DNA of 64,000 nucleotides from Microterricola viridarii (GCF_001542775.1 NZ_CP014145.1:930001-994000), one strand, 5' to 3'. Counted from the first letter of the stretch, positions 45,137 through 57,864 are shown. Notes: generated by a model not told the origin, from the letters alone. A program made the numbers and translations.

Positions 45137-45208
45137 GAACGCGGGCGCGATTTGCGCCGACGCCGCGCCCGTCGAGAGGCGGTTCTGTGCGGTGTCGGTC
45201 GCCGCTCC

Positions 45209-47551
<2,343 letters not shown>

Positions 47552-47589
47552 CGGGCGACACTCCGTTGACATCGATTCCACCCTTGTTC

Positions 47590-47617
47590 AGGGGGTGTAC
47601 CGATCGCCCCTTTTTTT
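47590..47617 (+). terminator. Putative intrinsic terminator after ligA
   Basis: A short stem (AGGGG at 47590-47594 with CCCCT, ending at 47611) is followed by seven T at 47611-47617. The stem is weak but the U-tract is the best in the window. Confidence 0.55.
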
Positions 47618-47697
47618 GCTCCCGTCCCCTACGATGAGTGCTACGCGTTTGTCCGGGCAAGCGTCGGGAGATCAAACGCTGAGGGGACTTGTCGGGC

Positions 47698-49206
47698 ATG
47701 CTCGCCGCAGTCGTGTTCATGGTCTCGGCCAGCGCCGGCCTAGGCGGTGTGGTCGAGAGTTTTGTGCTGCACGAACCGGTGTCTGTGGTCGGTGCGGACA
47801 CGCTGCGCGTCGACGCGGTGCGCCCCGAAACCTTCAACGCAGAAACTGTCAGTGCCGGCACCCTCCGAGCTGAGGCAGTGGGCCTCAGCACCGTGCAGGC
47901 CGACGCGGTGCAGATCGTCCCCATCGCCCAGGCATATTCCGCAGCGGATGCCAGCCTCGATCGCGGCGCGCCCGTTGCCGAATCCCCGCGCACCGTCTCC
48001 TTCGACGAGGCCGCGCTGAACCGCCTCGGCGGAATGGCGCTGCTGCGCGTGCTCTCCACGCTCAGCCCCCGCGAGATCATCGGATTCGCCGAGCAGAACC
48101 CCGCCCAGCTGGATATGGTGCGCGATGCGCGTATCGCGCCGAGCCAGGTCGTTGGCTGGTGGCAGGGCATGACCGCCGACACCAGGGCAGCCCTGGTGCA
48201 GAGTGCCCCGCAGCTGATCGGCTCGCTGGATGGCCTCCCCGCTGCGGTGCGCGGGCCGGCGAACGAGCAAGCGTTGCAGCGGGCGATGGCCGACACCAAG
48301 GAGCGCGCGGAATCCGGGATCGGCAAGGGTGAACGCCGTCGGCTCGGGCAACAGCAGCGCATGTTGGAGGCGGTCGCCGCAGCGCTGCCCGGCAAGCCGG
48401 GGGAGCCGACGCGCACGCTGCTGGAATTCGACGAGCGGGACACCGGCCGCGCCGTCATCGTGATCGGCGACCTCGACACGGCCGAATACGTGAGCTACCT
48501 CGTGCCGGGCATGTACTTCTCTGTTCAGCAGCAGATCTTGGACTGGACAGACACGGCGGCATCCCTCGCCGTCGAGCAACAACGGTGGCTGCAAGACCGG
48601 CCGGGCGACACGATGCCGGGTGTGGCTGCAGCGGGCCGCGTCGCGACCGTCGCCTGGCTTGGCTACCAGACCCCCGACCTGCTGACCATCGGCGGGCTGG
48701 AACTGGCAGAGAGCGGCGCCGACGCCCTCGAGGCCTCCTGGCAGGGGATCCGCGCCGCCCGCGGCGGGCAGCAACCGTTCCTCGCCGTGCTCGCCCACTC
48801 CTATGGGTCCACCGCCGCGCTGATCGCGCTGGAACGCCACAACGAGCAGATCGACGCGCTGGCGCTGATCGGCTCCCCGGGCAGTGCCAGTCAGAGCGTG
48901 CACGACCTGGGCGTCGCGGGCGACAAGGTGTACGTCGGCGAGGCCAGCTGGGACCCGATCGTGGACACCGCCTTCTACGGCAGCGACCCCGGCTCAGCCT
49001 CCTATGGCGCCAAGCGCATCGGTGTTGGCGGCGGCATCGACCCGCTCACCAAGCAGAAGCTCAGCGCCTCCGTCGGTCACAACGCCTACTTCGCGGCCGG
49101 CAGCGAGTCTCAGCGCAACCTCGCACTCATCGGCATCGGGCGCGGCGACTGGGTGACGGATGCCGGCGGCCTGCCGCCCGGCAGCACTGTCGCGTCGGCA
49201 CGCTAA
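47698..49206 (+). CDS. Secreted alpha/beta hydrolase, DUF1023 family, with pentad-repeat segment
   Basis: A 502-aa exported protein. The N-terminus is a signal-like segment (MLAAVVFMVSASAGLGG). Residues 33-72 form eight perfect-length five-residue units (ADTLR VDAVR PETFN AETVS and so on) with a hydrophobic residue at position 4. The C-terminal half matches DUF1023 hydrolases: DTAEYVSYLVPGM, nucleophile in LAHSYGSTAAL, late His in SVGHNAYF. I prefer ATG 47698 to TTG 47689, since GAGGGG at 47681 is better spaced. Substrate unknown. Confidence 0.85.
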   Translation: MLAAVVFMVSASAGLGGVVESFVLHEPVSVVGADTLRVDAVRPETFNAETVSAGTLRAEAVGLSTVQADAVQIVPIAQAYSAADASLDRGAPVAESPRTVSFDEAALNRLGGMALLRVLSTLSPREIIGFAEQNPAQLDMVRDARIAPSQVVGWWQGMTADTRAALVQSAPQLIGSLDGLPAAVRGPANEQALQRAMADTKERAESGIGKGERRRLGQQQRMLEAVAAALPGKPGEPTRTLLEFDERDTGRAVIVIGDLDTAEYVSYLVPGMYFSVQQQILDWTDTAASLAVEQQRWLQDRPGDTMPGVAAAGRVATVAWLGYQTPDLLTIGGLELAESGADALEASWQGIRAARGGQQPFLAVLAHSYGSTAALIALERHNEQIDALALIGSPGSASQSVHDLGVAGDKVYVGEASWDPIVDTAFYGSDPGSASYGAKRIGVGGGIDPLTKQKLSASVGHNAYFAAGSESQRNLALIGIGRGDWVTDAGGLPPGSTVASAR

Positions 49207-49209
49207 CCT
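49204..49209 (+). promoter_or_regulatory. Leaderless -10 box of phosphoesterase gene (TAACCT, gap 6)
   Basis: TAACCT begins with the TAA stop of the upstream hydrolase gene and ends six bases before ATG 49216. Confidence 0.55.
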
Positions 49210-49215
49210 AGGCGC

Positions 49216-50964
49216 ATGAGCAGCGCAGCCTCGAAACCGCCCGTACCCTCAGGCCCGTCGCGGCGGCGCTTCCTCCAGGCCGGCGGCATCGCGGCGGCCG
49301 GTTTCGCCGTCGGCGGCGCGGCAGGCGGAGCGGTCGGGGCAGCCATCGGGCACAGCCTCGGCGCCAGCGAGGACAGCGACGAGTTCACCCGGCTCGACGC
49401 CCGCAGCCAGCCCGGCTTCGACCACGTGGTCGTGGTGATGGGCGAGAACCGCTCCTTCGACAACCTCCTCGGTTTCCTCTACGACAAGGAGACCCTCCCG
49501 CAGGGGCAGAAGTTCGAGGGGCTCGCCTTCGGCGACTATGCCAATGCGGCGCCGGACGGCACGCGCATCCCCGCCCACGTATACACCGGCAGCACCGACG
49601 AGATCATGGGCTCGCCGTCCCCGGACCCCGGCGAAGAGTACCCCCACGTGAACACGCAGCTGTTCAACCGCATCGACCCGGCCGGCAACGCCGAGAAGCC
49701 CGTCGGTGAGATGACGGCGCCGTTCAACGCCCCGACGCTGCCCATCAAACCGGGCATGGACGGCTTCGTCACCGACTATGACGTGAACTTCCGCCGACTG
49801 CGGAAGGGCGCCGCCCCGTCATCCGCAGAGCTCGGCACGATCATGGGCTCCTTCTCCCCGCAGATGCTCCCCGTTCTCAGCACCCTCGCCCAGGGATTCG
49901 CCGTCTACGACAACTGGTTCTGCGCGGTGCCCTCGCAGACCTTCTGCAACCGCTCCTTCTTCCACGCCTCCACCTCGCACGGCTTCGTCACGAACATGGA
50001 GGGCGGCGGCTACAAGAAGTGGCTGGATGCCCCACCCGCCCCGACCGTCTTCAATCGGCTGCAGGATGCCGGCATCGACTGGCGCATCTACTTCGACGCC
50101 ATGCAGATGGTCTCGTTCACCGGGGTGCTGCACGCGCCGGTGTTGCAGAAGTACTGGAAGACCGGGCACTTCGCGACGATGGAGGATTTCTACGCCGACG
50201 TGGCCGGCGGCACACTGCCCGCGTACAGCTTCATCGAACCGCGCATGGTCTACAACCACAACGACTTCCACCCGCCGTTCGGCACCCTGCGGGAGAGCGA
50301 CGTCGACGGGCAGGACGTCTTCAGCAGCGCCGTCTCCGACGTGCGCGCCGGCGAGGCCCTGATCCACGACATCTACTCCGCCGTCCGCGGCAGCGCCAGC
50401 ACGAGCGGCTCCAACGCGATGAACACCCTGCTGCTGATCACCTTCGACGAGCACGGCGGCACCTACGACCACGTGCCGCCGCCGTCCGCCGTCAAACCAG
50501 ACGACAGCGGCGCGGGCGAGATGGGCTTCGAGTTCGATCGGCTCGGCTGCCGGGTGCCGGCCATCGCGATCTCCGCGTATACGCGGGCGGGAACCGTCAT
50601 CTCGGACGAGATGCACCACGGCTCGCTCACCGCCACCCTCAACAGGGTGCACGGCCTGAAGCCGCTGACCGCCCGCGACGCCGGTGCGAACACGCTCTTC
50701 AGCGCCGTCAACTTGCAGACGCCGCGGCAGCCGGTGAACTGGCCGACCACCAGCCCGCAGTATGTGCCGCCGAACCCGCAGGCCGCGGCCCCCGCCCCGG
50801 GCGGCGCCGACGCCGAGAAGCCGCTCAGCCCCCCTGGGCGCGGGCTTCTCGGGCTGCTGATCGCCAAGTACGCGCCGCCTGGAACCCCGGTGCCCCAGAG
50901 CTACGGCGAGGCCTACGAGAACTTGGAGAAGTACGGCAACAGCTTGTTCGGCGTGCCCAAGTAA
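49216..50964 (+). CDS. Tat-exported phosphoesterase (phospholipase C / acid phosphatase family)
   Basis: A 582-aa protein with a twin-arginine signal (SRRRFLQAGGIAAAGFAVGG) and the PF04185 phosphoesterase domain: VVVMGENRSFDNLLGF at the start, then AVPSQTFCNRSFFHA, and the late ITFDEHGGTYDHVPPP metal-binding motif. The family includes phospholipases C and AcpA-type acid phosphatases; the substrate cannot be chosen here. Folded in the cytoplasm and exported by Tat. Its TAA stop begins the TAAGAT of the next leader. Confidence 0.92.
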   Translation: MSSAASKPPVPSGPSRRRFLQAGGIAAAGFAVGGAAGGAVGAAIGHSLGASEDSDEFTRLDARSQPGFDHVVVVMGENRSFDNLLGFLYDKETLPQGQKFEGLAFGDYANAAPDGTRIPAHVYTGSTDEIMGSPSPDPGEEYPHVNTQLFNRIDPAGNAEKPVGEMTAPFNAPTLPIKPGMDGFVTDYDVNFRRLRKGAAPSSAELGTIMGSFSPQMLPVLSTLAQGFAVYDNWFCAVPSQTFCNRSFFHASTSHGFVTNMEGGGYKKWLDAPPAPTVFNRLQDAGIDWRIYFDAMQMVSFTGVLHAPVLQKYWKTGHFATMEDFYADVAGGTLPAYSFIEPRMVYNHNDFHPPFGTLRESDVDGQDVFSSAVSDVRAGEALIHDIYSAVRGSASTSGSNAMNTLLLITFDEHGGTYDHVPPPSAVKPDDSGAGEMGFEFDRLGCRVPAIAISAYTRAGTVISDEMHHGSLTATLNRVHGLKPLTARDAGANTLFSAVNLQTPRQPVNWPTTSPQYVPPNPQAAAPAPGGADAEKPLSPPGRGLLGLLIAKYAPPGTPVPQSYGEAYENLEKYGNSLFGVPK

Positions 50965-50967
50965 GAT
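50962..50967 (+). promoter_or_regulatory. Putative -10 box of gatCAB (TAAGAT)
   Basis: TAAGAT overlaps the stop codon of the phosphoesterase gene. The resulting leader of about 138 bases would contain the whole 13-bp repeat array. Confidence 0.4.
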
Positions 50968-50989
50968 TGTCCGGAGAGCTCTCACCACT

Positions 50990-51092
50990 GAGCGAGCCCC
51001 ACGAGCGAACGCCATGAGCGAAGCCCATGAACGAAGCTCACGAGCCAACCCCATGAACGAAGCCCATGAGCGAAGCCCATGAGCGAACCCAC
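50990..51092. repeat. 13-bp tandem repeat array in the gatC leader
   Basis: Eight units of the type GAGCGAAGCCCAT (13 bp, the last 12 bp). Junctions create ATG at 51014, 51027, 51053, 51066 and 51079 in shifting frames because 13 is not a multiple of three; the ATG at 51079 is in frame with gatC. Confidence 0.85.
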
Positions 51093-51111
51093 GATCGACA
51101 CACGGAGACCC

Positions 51112-51411
51112 ATGTCCGGAATCAGCGCAGAGCAGGTTGCACACCTCGCTCAGCTCGCCCGCATCGACCTGAGCCCAGAAGAGATTCTGAGCCTCACGAC
51201 CGAACTCGACCAGATCGTTGACTCGGTCGCCAAGGTGACGGCCGTCGCCACGCCCGACGTCCCGGCGACGAGCCACCCCATCCCGCTGCAGAACGTGTTC
51301 CGCCCCGACGTGGTCGGCGAGACGCTCACCCTCGAGCAAGCGCTGCAGAACGCGCCAGACCACGACGGTTCGCGGTTCAAGGTTTCGGCAATCCTGGGAG
51401 AAGAGCAGTGA
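51112..51411 (+). CDS. gatC: Asp/Glu-tRNA amidotransferase subunit C
   Basis: Small scaffold subunit of the transamidosome that makes Gln-tRNA and Asn-tRNA. The 99-aa protein ([20 protein letters not shown]) starts at ATG 51112, four bases after GGAG; an in-frame ATG inside the repeat array (51079) would add 11 residues. Its TGA overlaps the gatA GTG. Confidence 0.95.
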   Translation: MSGISAEQVAHLAQLARIDLSPEEILSLTTELDQIVDSVAKVTAVATPDVPATSHPIPLQNVFRPDVVGETLTLEQALQNAPDHDGSRFKVSAILGEEQ

Positions 51412-52940
51412 GCGACATCATTCGGCTGAGCGCCGCAGACCTCGGCGCGAAGATCGCCGCCGGTGAGGTGACCTCTGTTGAGGCCACGCAGGCCCACCTC
51501 GACCGCATCGAAGCGGTGGACGGCGCCGTCCACGCATTCCTGCACGTCGCCCCCGAGCTGGCCCTCGCGGCTGCCGCCCGGGTCGACGCCCAGCGCGCCG
51601 CCGGCGAGAAGCTCGGCCCGTTGGCCGGTGTGCCGATCGCCGTCAAGGACGTGCTCGTCACGAACGACATGCCATCCACCAGTGGATCGAAGATCCTCGA
51701 GGGCTACATGTCGCCCTTCGACGCCACCGTCGTCAAGAAGGTACGCGAAGCCGGCCTGATCCCGCTCGGCAAGACCAACATGGACGAGTTCGCCATGGGC
51801 TCCTCGACAGAGCACTCGGCATACGGCCCCACCCACAACCCGTGGGCGCTCGACCGCATCCCCGGTGGCTCCGGTGGTGGCTCCGCCGCTGCCGTCGCCG
51901 GCTACGAGGCGTCCATCGCCCTCGGCAGCGACACCGGCGGATCCATTCGCCAGCCCGCGCACGTCACCGGAACCGTCGGCGTCAAGCCCACCTACGGCGC
52001 GGTCAGCCGGTATGGCTCCATCGCGCTGGCCTCCTCGCTCGACCAGATCGGCCCGGTCAGCCGCACCGTCCTCGACTCGGCTCTGCTGCAGGACATCATT
52101 GGCGGCCACGACCCCTTCGACTCCACCTCGCTGCGCTCCGAGTGGCCGTCGATGGCGGATGCGGTGCGCAACGCCAACGTGCAGGGCCTCAAGATCGGCG
52201 TCGTCAAGCAGTTGCAGGGCGACGGCTTCCAGGCCGGCGTCATCAACCGCTTCAACGAGGCACTCGAGCTGCTCGTGGCGAACGGTGCAGAGATCGTCGA
52301 ACTCGACGCCCCGAGCTTCGAGCACGCGATCGCCGCCTACTACCTGATCCTGCCCGCCGAGGCATCCAGCAACCTGGCCAAGTTTGACTCCGTGCGCTTC
52401 GGCCTGCGGGTGAACCCGAAGGGCGGCGGAACCGTCGAAGACGTGATGAGCGCCACCCGTGACGCCGGTTTCGGCCCGGAGGTCAAGCGCCGCATCATCC
52501 TCGGCACCTACGCGCTGAGCGCCGGCTACTACGACGCCTACTACGGCAGCGCCCAGAAGGTGCGCACGCTCGTGCAGCGCGACTTCGCCGCCGCGTTCAG
52601 CCAGGTCGACGTCATCGCCTCGCCCACCGCGCCGACCACGGCGTTCAAGCTCGGCGAGAAGCTCAACGACCCGCTGGCCATGTACCTCAACGACATCGCC
52701 ACGATCCCGGCCAACCTGGCCGGCATCCCCGGTATCACGCTGCCAGCGGGTCTGGCCGATGAAGACGGACTGCCCGTCGGCATCCAGTTCCTCGCCCCCG
52801 CCCACGAGGACGCCCGTCTCTACAACGTCAGTGGCGCACTCGAGCAGCTGCTCGTCTCGCAGTGGGGTGGCCACCTCTTGGACCAGGCCCCCGACCTGCT
52901 CGAACTGATTAAGGCTGCGGCCGAGGAAGGTGCCCGCTAA
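51408..52940 (+). CDS. gatA: Asp/Glu-tRNA amidotransferase subunit A
   Basis: Amidase subunit that frees ammonia from glutamine. The 510-aa protein has the Ser-Ser-Lys triad: Lys in [13 protein letters not shown], Ser in [14 protein letters not shown] and Ser in [16 protein letters not shown] 51408 overlaps gatC; the stop TAA overlaps the gatB ATG (TAATG). Normal length. Confidence 0.98.
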   Translation: MSDIIRLSAADLGAKIAAGEVTSVEATQAHLDRIEAVDGAVHAFLHVAPELALAAAARVDAQRAAGEKLGPLAGVPIAVKDVLVTNDMPSTSGSKILEGYMSPFDATVVKKVREAGLIPLGKTNMDEFAMGSSTEHSAYGPTHNPWALDRIPGGSGGGSAAAVAGYEASIALGSDTGGSIRQPAHVTGTVGVKPTYGAVSRYGSIALASSLDQIGPVSRTVLDSALLQDIIGGHDPFDSTSLRSEWPSMADAVRNANVQGLKIGVVKQLQGDGFQAGVINRFNEALELLVANGAEIVELDAPSFEHAIAAYYLILPAEASSNLAKFDSVRFGLRVNPKGGGTVEDVMSATRDAGFGPEVKRRIILGTYALSAGYYDAYYGSAQKVRTLVQRDFAAAFSQVDVIASPTAPTTAFKLGEKLNDPLAMYLNDIATIPANLAGIPGITLPAGLADEDGLPVGIQFLAPAHEDARLYNVSGALEQLLVSQWGGHLLDQAPDLLELIKAAAEEGAR

Positions 52941-54454
52941 TGGCCCGCGCAGAACTGATGGACTTCGACAAGGCCCTGGAGCTCTTCGAGCCGGTCATGG
53001 GTTTCGAGGTCCACGTCGAGCTCAACACCAAGACCAAGATGTTCTCGGCCGCCCCGAACGTGTTCGGTGCCGAGCCGAACACGAACCTGACCCCGCTCTG
53101 CCTCGGCCTGCCGGGCACGCTGCCGGTCGTCAACGAGCAGGCCGTGCGCTACTCGATCAGCCTGGGCCTCGCGCTCGGCTGCTCGATCGCCGAGTCGAGC
53201 AGCTTCGCCCGCAAGAACTACTTCTATCCGGACACCCCCAAGAACTACCAGATCTCGCAGTTCGACGAGCCGATCGCGTTCGAGGGTTCCGTGCAGATCG
53301 AACTCGCCGACGGCACGCTCATCGACATCCCCGTCGAGCGCGCGCACATGGAGGAGGACGCCGGCAAGCTCACCCACGTTGGTGGCTCCAGCGGACGCAT
53401 CCAGGGTGCGGACTACTCGCTGGTCGACTACAACCGCGCCGGCGTTCCGCTGGTCGAGATCGTCACGAAGCCGATCTATGGCGGCGAGCACCGTTCGCCC
53501 GAGATCGCCAAGGCCTACGTCTCGGCGATCCGTGACATCGTCGTGTCGCTCGGCATCTCCGACGCCAAGATGGAGCGCGGCAACCTGCGCTGCGATGCCA
53601 ACGTGTCGCTGCGCCCCCGCGTTGCTGAGGGCGTCGAGACGCCCCCCCTCGGAACCCGCACCGAGACCAAGAACGTGAACTCGCTGCGTTCGGTCGAGCG
53701 CGCCGTGCGCTACGAGATCCAGCGTCAGGCCGCCATCCTCGCCAAGGGTGGCAGCATCACGCAGGAGACGCGCCACTGGCATGAGGACACCGGTGAGACC
53801 AGCGCCGGCCGCCCCAAGAGCGACGCCGACGACTACCGCTACTTCCCCGAGCCCGACCTGCTGCCCGTCGTGCCCTCGGCCGAGCTGATCGAGGAGCTGC
53901 GCGCGGCCCTGCCCGAGCAGCCCGCCGTGCGACGCCGCCGCCTGAAGGCCGAGTGGGGCTTCACCGACCTGGAGTTCCAGGACATCCAGAACTCTGGCCT
54001 GCTGACCGAGGTGTCTGAGACCGTGGCCGCCGGGGCCAGCCCCGCCGCCGCACGCAAGTGGTGGACCGGCGAGATCGCCCGTCTGGCGAACGCGGCCGAG
54101 GCCGACGCCGCCAGCCTGATCTCTGCCGCGGATGTCGCCGCGTTGGCCGGTCTCGTCGAGGCCGGCACCCTGACCGACCGCCTGGCCCGCCAGGTGCTCG
54201 AGGGTGTCATCGCCGGCGAAGGCACCCCGCAGCAGGTCGTCGACGCCCGCGGCCTCGCCGTGGTCTCCGACGACGGCGCCCTGATCGCCGCGATCGACGA
54301 GGCCCTGGCCGCCCAGCCGGACGTGCTCGAGAAGATCCGCGACGGCAAGGTGCAGGCAGCCGGCGCCGTCATCGGTGCCGTCATGAAGGCCATGAAGGGC
54401 CAGGCGGACGCCGCCCGCGTGCGCGAGCTCGTGTTGGAGCGCGCCAGCGCCTAA
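52940..54454 (+). CDS. gatB: Asp/Glu-tRNA amidotransferase subunit B
   Basis: Kinase/transamidase subunit that activates the tRNA-bound acid. The 504-aa protein has the GatB cradle ([43 protein letters not shown]) and the C-terminal YqeY-like helical tail. Last gene of gatCAB; a strong hairpin follows. Confidence 0.98.
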   Translation: MARAELMDFDKALELFEPVMGFEVHVELNTKTKMFSAAPNVFGAEPNTNLTPLCLGLPGTLPVVNEQAVRYSISLGLALGCSIAESSSFARKNYFYPDTPKNYQISQFDEPIAFEGSVQIELADGTLIDIPVERAHMEEDAGKLTHVGGSSGRIQGADYSLVDYNRAGVPLVEIVTKPIYGGEHRSPEIAKAYVSAIRDIVVSLGISDAKMERGNLRCDANVSLRPRVAEGVETPPLGTRTETKNVNSLRSVERAVRYEIQRQAAILAKGGSITQETRHWHEDTGETSAGRPKSDADDYRYFPEPDLLPVVPSAELIEELRAALPEQPAVRRRRLKAEWGFTDLEFQDIQNSGLLTEVSETVAAGASPAAARKWWTGEIARLANAAEADAASLISAADVAALAGLVEAGTLTDRLARQVLEGVIAGEGTPQQVVDARGLAVVSDDGALIAAIDEALAAQPDVLEKIRDGKVQAAGAVIGAVMKAMKGQADAARVRELVLERASA

Positions 54455-54504
54455 CACCCTTCACTGCTCGAGCCAGCTCCGGCTGCCTGAGACTGTCGAA
54501 ACCC

Positions 54505-54543
54505 CGGCCCCCACGCTCGTGCACACGAGCGTGGGGGCCGTTT
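54505..54543 (+). terminator. Hairpin terminator after gatB
   Basis: CGGCCCCCACGCTCGTG pairs perfectly with its complement ending at 54540 across a minimal loop, followed by TTT. Just before it lies CTGAGACTGTCGAAACC, a degenerate copy of the dispersed repeat at 434-475. Confidence 0.85.
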
Positions 54544-54579
54544 CGCTGCACTCGGCTCACCGCGCGCCCCGCAGGGCGA

Positions 54580-54585
54580 TACGCT
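54580..54585 (+). promoter_or_regulatory. Putative -10 box of the first binding-protein gene (TACGCT)
   Basis: TACGCT would give a leader of about 69 bases containing two copies of the 14-bp unit CCTCGGCCCAGGCT (54593-54620). Confidence 0.35.
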
Positions 54586-54660
54586 GAGGATTCCTCGGCC
54601 CAGGCTCCTCGGCCCAGGCTCATCGGGGCGTGCGTTTCGGCGTAGTGGATGGAGACTGCA

Positions 54661-55839
54661 ATGAATCACGCCGTGCCACCAGTGAAACGCCGAGTGGCGC
54701 TTGCCCTGCTCACCGTCGCCGCGCTCTCACTCGCCGCCTGCGGCACTGGCGGTGGAAAGTCCGGCGGTGACGCCGCCACTGGTCTCGGTGAGAAGGAGGG
54801 GACCATCTCGATCCTGGCCTGGCCCGGCTACGTCGAGGACGGCAGCAACCAGCCGGACGTCGACTGGGTCAGCCCCTTCGAGAAGGACACCGGCTGCACG
54901 GTGACCAGCAAGATATACAGCACCCCCGACCAGGGGTTCAACCTGATGAAGTCGGGCGAGTACGACGTGATCGCCGCCTCCGGCGACGCCGCGGCGCGCC
55001 TCATCGAGGCCGGCGTCGTTGCCCCCGTGAACACCGATCTGATCCCCAACTATGCGGGCATTTACGACTTCCTCACCATGCAGTCCTGGAACAGCGTCGA
55101 CGGTGTCTCCTACGGTGTACCGCACGGTTACGGGGCCAACTTGTTGATGTACAACACCGAGGTCGTCTCACCGGCACCCACCTCCTGGGGTGTCGTCTTC
55201 GATGAGAGCGGCGCCTACCACGGCAGGGTCACCGCCTACGATTCGCCGATCTACATCGCGGATGCCGCCGTCTACCTGATGGCTCATCGACCCGAGCTCG
55301 GCATTCGGAACCCGTACGCGCTCGACACCGAGCAATTGGCGGCGGCTGCCGCGCTGCTCAGGGAACAGCGCACAAACATTGGGGAGTATTGGTCCAACTA
55401 CCGCACGACGATCCAGGCGTTCGAGTCCGGTGACTCGGTTGTCGGCACCACCTGGCAGTTGATCGCGAACGGGCTGGCCGACGGCGTCCCGACCGCGGTG
55501 ACGATGCCATCCGAGGGTGTCACAGGCCGGTCGGACACCTGGATGATCGGCTCGGGAGCGAAGAGCCCGAACTGCGCATACGCCTGGCTCAACTACATCG
55601 CCAGCCCGGAGGTCAACGGACAGGCGACGGGCTACGTCGGCGAGGCGCCCTCCAGCCAGGCCGCCTGCGAGTTCCGCTCGGCGGGCTCGTGCGAGGCCTA
55701 CCATGCCGGCGACGCCGACTACGCGTCGACGATCTGGTTCTGGTCCAATCCGGTCGCAGACTGCCTCGACGGGCGTACGGACGTGCCCTGTACCGACTAC
55801 GCGGCTTGGACGACCGCATGGCAGCAGATCACGGGGTGA
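54661..55839 (+). CDS. Spermidine/putrescine-type ABC binding lipoprotein, paralogue 1
   Basis: A 392-aa PotD/PotF-like solute-binding protein: signal and lipobox LSLAACG, then ISILAWPGYVEDGSN and the SWNSVDGVSYGVPHGYGANL stretch. It carries seven or more Cys, including the C-terminal AACEFRSAGSCEAYH and ADCLDGRTDVPC, likely disulfides. ATG 54661 follows GGATGGAGACTGCA, a ribosome-binding segment identical before paralogue 2 at 57958. The two proteins are roughly three quarters identical by eye. The polyamine substrate is inferred from the family. Confidence 0.92.
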   Translation: MNHAVPPVKRRVALALLTVAALSLAACGTGGGKSGGDAATGLGEKEGTISILAWPGYVEDGSNQPDVDWVSPFEKDTGCTVTSKIYSTPDQGFNLMKSGEYDVIAASGDAAARLIEAGVVAPVNTDLIPNYAGIYDFLTMQSWNSVDGVSYGVPHGYGANLLMYNTEVVSPAPTSWGVVFDESGAYHGRVTAYDSPIYIADAAVYLMAHRPELGIRNPYALDTEQLAAAAALLREQRTNIGEYWSNYRTTIQAFESGDSVVGTTWQLIANGLADGVPTAVTMPSEGVTGRSDTWMIGSGAKSPNCAYAWLNYIASPEVNGQATGYVGEAPSSQAACEFRSAGSCEAYHAGDADYASTIWFWSNPVADCLDGRTDVPCTDYAAWTTAWQQITG

Positions 55840-56000
55840 GGCACGGTCGCACGGTCGCCGGGCGGCCACCGAGCCAGCTCCAGCTGCATCCGCAACTCTC
55901 ACGGTTCCTCTTCAGCCAACCGATGGCCTGAGCACATAGGGTGAGCGCACCGACAGAACACCACTGGCGTACAGCCACTGACGCAACAGGGGAGGGCATC

Positions 56001-56591
56001 GTGGGAATCATGGACTGGCTTTTCGGCTCGCAGACTCAATCCGATGAGCAACGCCGGGCCGCGATCCCGCGCGAAAGGCACCCCGACGAGGTCGCGATCG
56101 AGCGCTACCGCTATCTGCTGCGCACCGCGCCGCCTGAGACGATCGAGCAGGCGCACGCCGCGGCCTTCGCCCAGCTCAACCCAGAGCAGCGCGCGCTGGT
56201 CTTCCAGGAGCTGAGCTCCGGGGCTGGCCAGCAGGAGCAGCCGCGCGCCGACGACCCGCGCTCGCTCGCCCAGGCGGCAACGCGGCGGGAGCTGCAGGCG
56301 CCGGGAACCCTGGAACGCTCCTTCTCGCCGCAACGCAACGGCGGGATGAGCGCGGGCGGCATGCTGGGCAGCTCGATGCTTGGCAGCATCGCCGGCGTCG
56401 TGATCGGCTCGGCCATCGCGCAGTCCTTCCTGCCAGACAGCCTGAGCGAGGTGGGCGCGGATGCCGGGACCGACGGCGACCCAGGGGCAGTCGGTACAGA
56501 GGCAGCCAGCACAGAGGCTGGCGGATTCGGCGGCGATGGCTTCAGTGCGGACAGCTTCGGCGGAGACAGCTTCGGCGACTTCGGCTTCTGA
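56001..56591 (+). CDS. Conserved actinobacterial protein with Gly/Phe/Asp-rich tail
   Basis: A 196-aa protein of unknown function. The first part (HPDEVAIERYRYLLRTAPPE, then FAQLNPEQRALVFQEL) is helical and conserved in actinobacteria; a hydrophobic glycine-rich segment (MLGSSMLGSIAGVVIGSAIA) may insert in a membrane, and the tail repeats GGDSFGDFG-like units. GTG 56001 follows AGGGGAGGG. It lies between the first binding protein and potA; TAGGGT at 55937 may be its -10 box. I see no link to transport. Confidence 0.8.
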   Translation: MGIMDWLFGSQTQSDEQRRAAIPRERHPDEVAIERYRYLLRTAPPETIEQAHAAAFAQLNPEQRALVFQELSSGAGQQEQPRADDPRSLAQAATRRELQAPGTLERSFSPQRNGGMSAGGMLGSSMLGSIAGVVIGSAIAQSFLPDSLSEVGADAGTDGDPGAVGTEAASTEAGGFGGDGFSADSFGGDSFGDFGF

Positions 56592-56655
56592 CCGGCCGCG
56601 CCGAAGTTGTGACTGGACCGTAACATCGCGCCCCCACGGGCGGCATCCGTGACCC

Positions 56656-56661
56656 TAAGAT
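56656..56661 (+). promoter_or_regulatory. Putative -10 box of potA (TAAGAT)
   Basis: TAAGAT in the 158-bp gap before potA gives a leader of about 80 bases. No clear -35. Confidence 0.35.
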
Positions 56662-56749
56662 TCTCTCCATAGCGGCATTCTGAGCATTCCTCGAATCGGG
56701 CCCCCGGATCGGGCGTCTCGGCGCAGCCGCCCTGCGAGAGGGAGCGAGA

Positions 56750-57835
56750 GTGTCCACAGCAGCGCCGGCCATTCGTCTCACCGGGTTGACGAAGACGTTC
56801 GGCGCGGTGAACGCCGTCGACGGCGTTGACCTGGACATCGCGGCGGGGGAGTTCTTCTCGATGCTCGGGCCGTCCGGCTCCGGCAAGACCACGGTGCTGC
56901 GCCTGATCGCCGGATTCGAGCTGCCCAGCGCGGGCACGATCGAGCTGTTCGGGCACGACGTCACCGGCACGGCGCCGTTTGACCGCGACGTGAACACCGT
57001 GTTCCAGGACTACGCGCTGTTCCCGCACATGAGCGTGCTCGACAACGTGGCGTACGGGCTGCGTGTGCGCGGCGTCGGCCGGTCCGAGCGCCGGGAGCGG
57101 GCCAGGGCTGCCCTGGAGAAGGTGCGGCTGGGCAGCTTCGGTGACCGCCGGCCGGCCCAACTCTCCGGCGGGCAGCGGCAACGCGTCGCGCTGGCCAGGG
57201 CCACCGTCGTCGAACCGAAGGCGCTGCTGCTCGACGAGCCGCTGGGTGCCCTCGACCTCAAACTGCGCGAGCAGATGCAGGTCGAGCTCAAAGAGATCCA
57301 GCGTGAGCTCGGCATCACCTTCGTCTTCGTCACCCACGACCAGGAAGAGGCGCTCACGCTGAGCGACCGCATCGCCGTGTTCAGCGACGGCAAGATCGAG
57401 CAGCTCGGCACCCCGACCGAGATCTATGAGCAGCCGAGATCGCCGTTCGTCGCCGGGTTCGTCGGCACATCCAACATCTTCGATGACGCCGCCTCGCACA
57501 GCCTGCTCGGGCGCGGTGGCACCCACTCGCTGCGGCCAGAGAAGCTCTCGCTCACGGCGGGGGAGCAATCGGCACCCGCAGTCGGCGACGCCGGCGCGGG
57601 GGAGCGGCGCGCACACGGCACGGTCGCCGAGCTCGTCTATGTCGGCAGCAGCACCCGCATCCTCATCGACCTGGATGCCGGCCAGCGCGTCGTCGTGGTG
57701 GAACAGAACGACCGCCACCGCGGGACCACCGAGCAACGCGGGCGACGGGTCACCGTCGCCTGGCGCGACAGCGACCTGGTTGCCCTGCCCGATCGCAGCC
57801 ACGCGCCGGACACGCCGGTGCCCGGCATCCCCTGA
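56750..57835 (+). CDS. potA: Polyamine-type ABC transporter ATP-binding protein PotA
   Basis: ATPase of the importer. The 361-aa protein has Walker [15 protein letters not shown]-loop [10 protein letters not shown], signature [14 protein letters not shown], Walker [11 protein letters not shown] and the TOBE-like C-terminal domain ([25 protein letters not shown]). GTG 56750 follows GGGAG. Followed by the second binding protein and two permeases. Confidence 0.95.
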   Translation: MSTAAPAIRLTGLTKTFGAVNAVDGVDLDIAAGEFFSMLGPSGSGKTTVLRLIAGFELPSAGTIELFGHDVTGTAPFDRDVNTVFQDYALFPHMSVLDNVAYGLRVRGVGRSERRERARAALEKVRLGSFGDRRPAQLSGGQRQRVALARATVVEPKALLLDEPLGALDLKLREQMQVELKEIQRELGITFVFVTHDQEEALTLSDRIAVFSDGKIEQLGTPTEIYEQPRSPFVAGFVGTSNIFDDAASHSLLGRGGTHSLRPEKLSLTAGEQSAPAVGDAGAGERRAHGTVAELVYVGSSTRILIDLDAGQRVVVVEQNDRHRGTTEQRGRRVTVAWRDSDLVALPDRSHAPDTPVPGIP

Positions 57836-57864
57836 GCCGGCACCCACCAACCCAGATCGCACGA

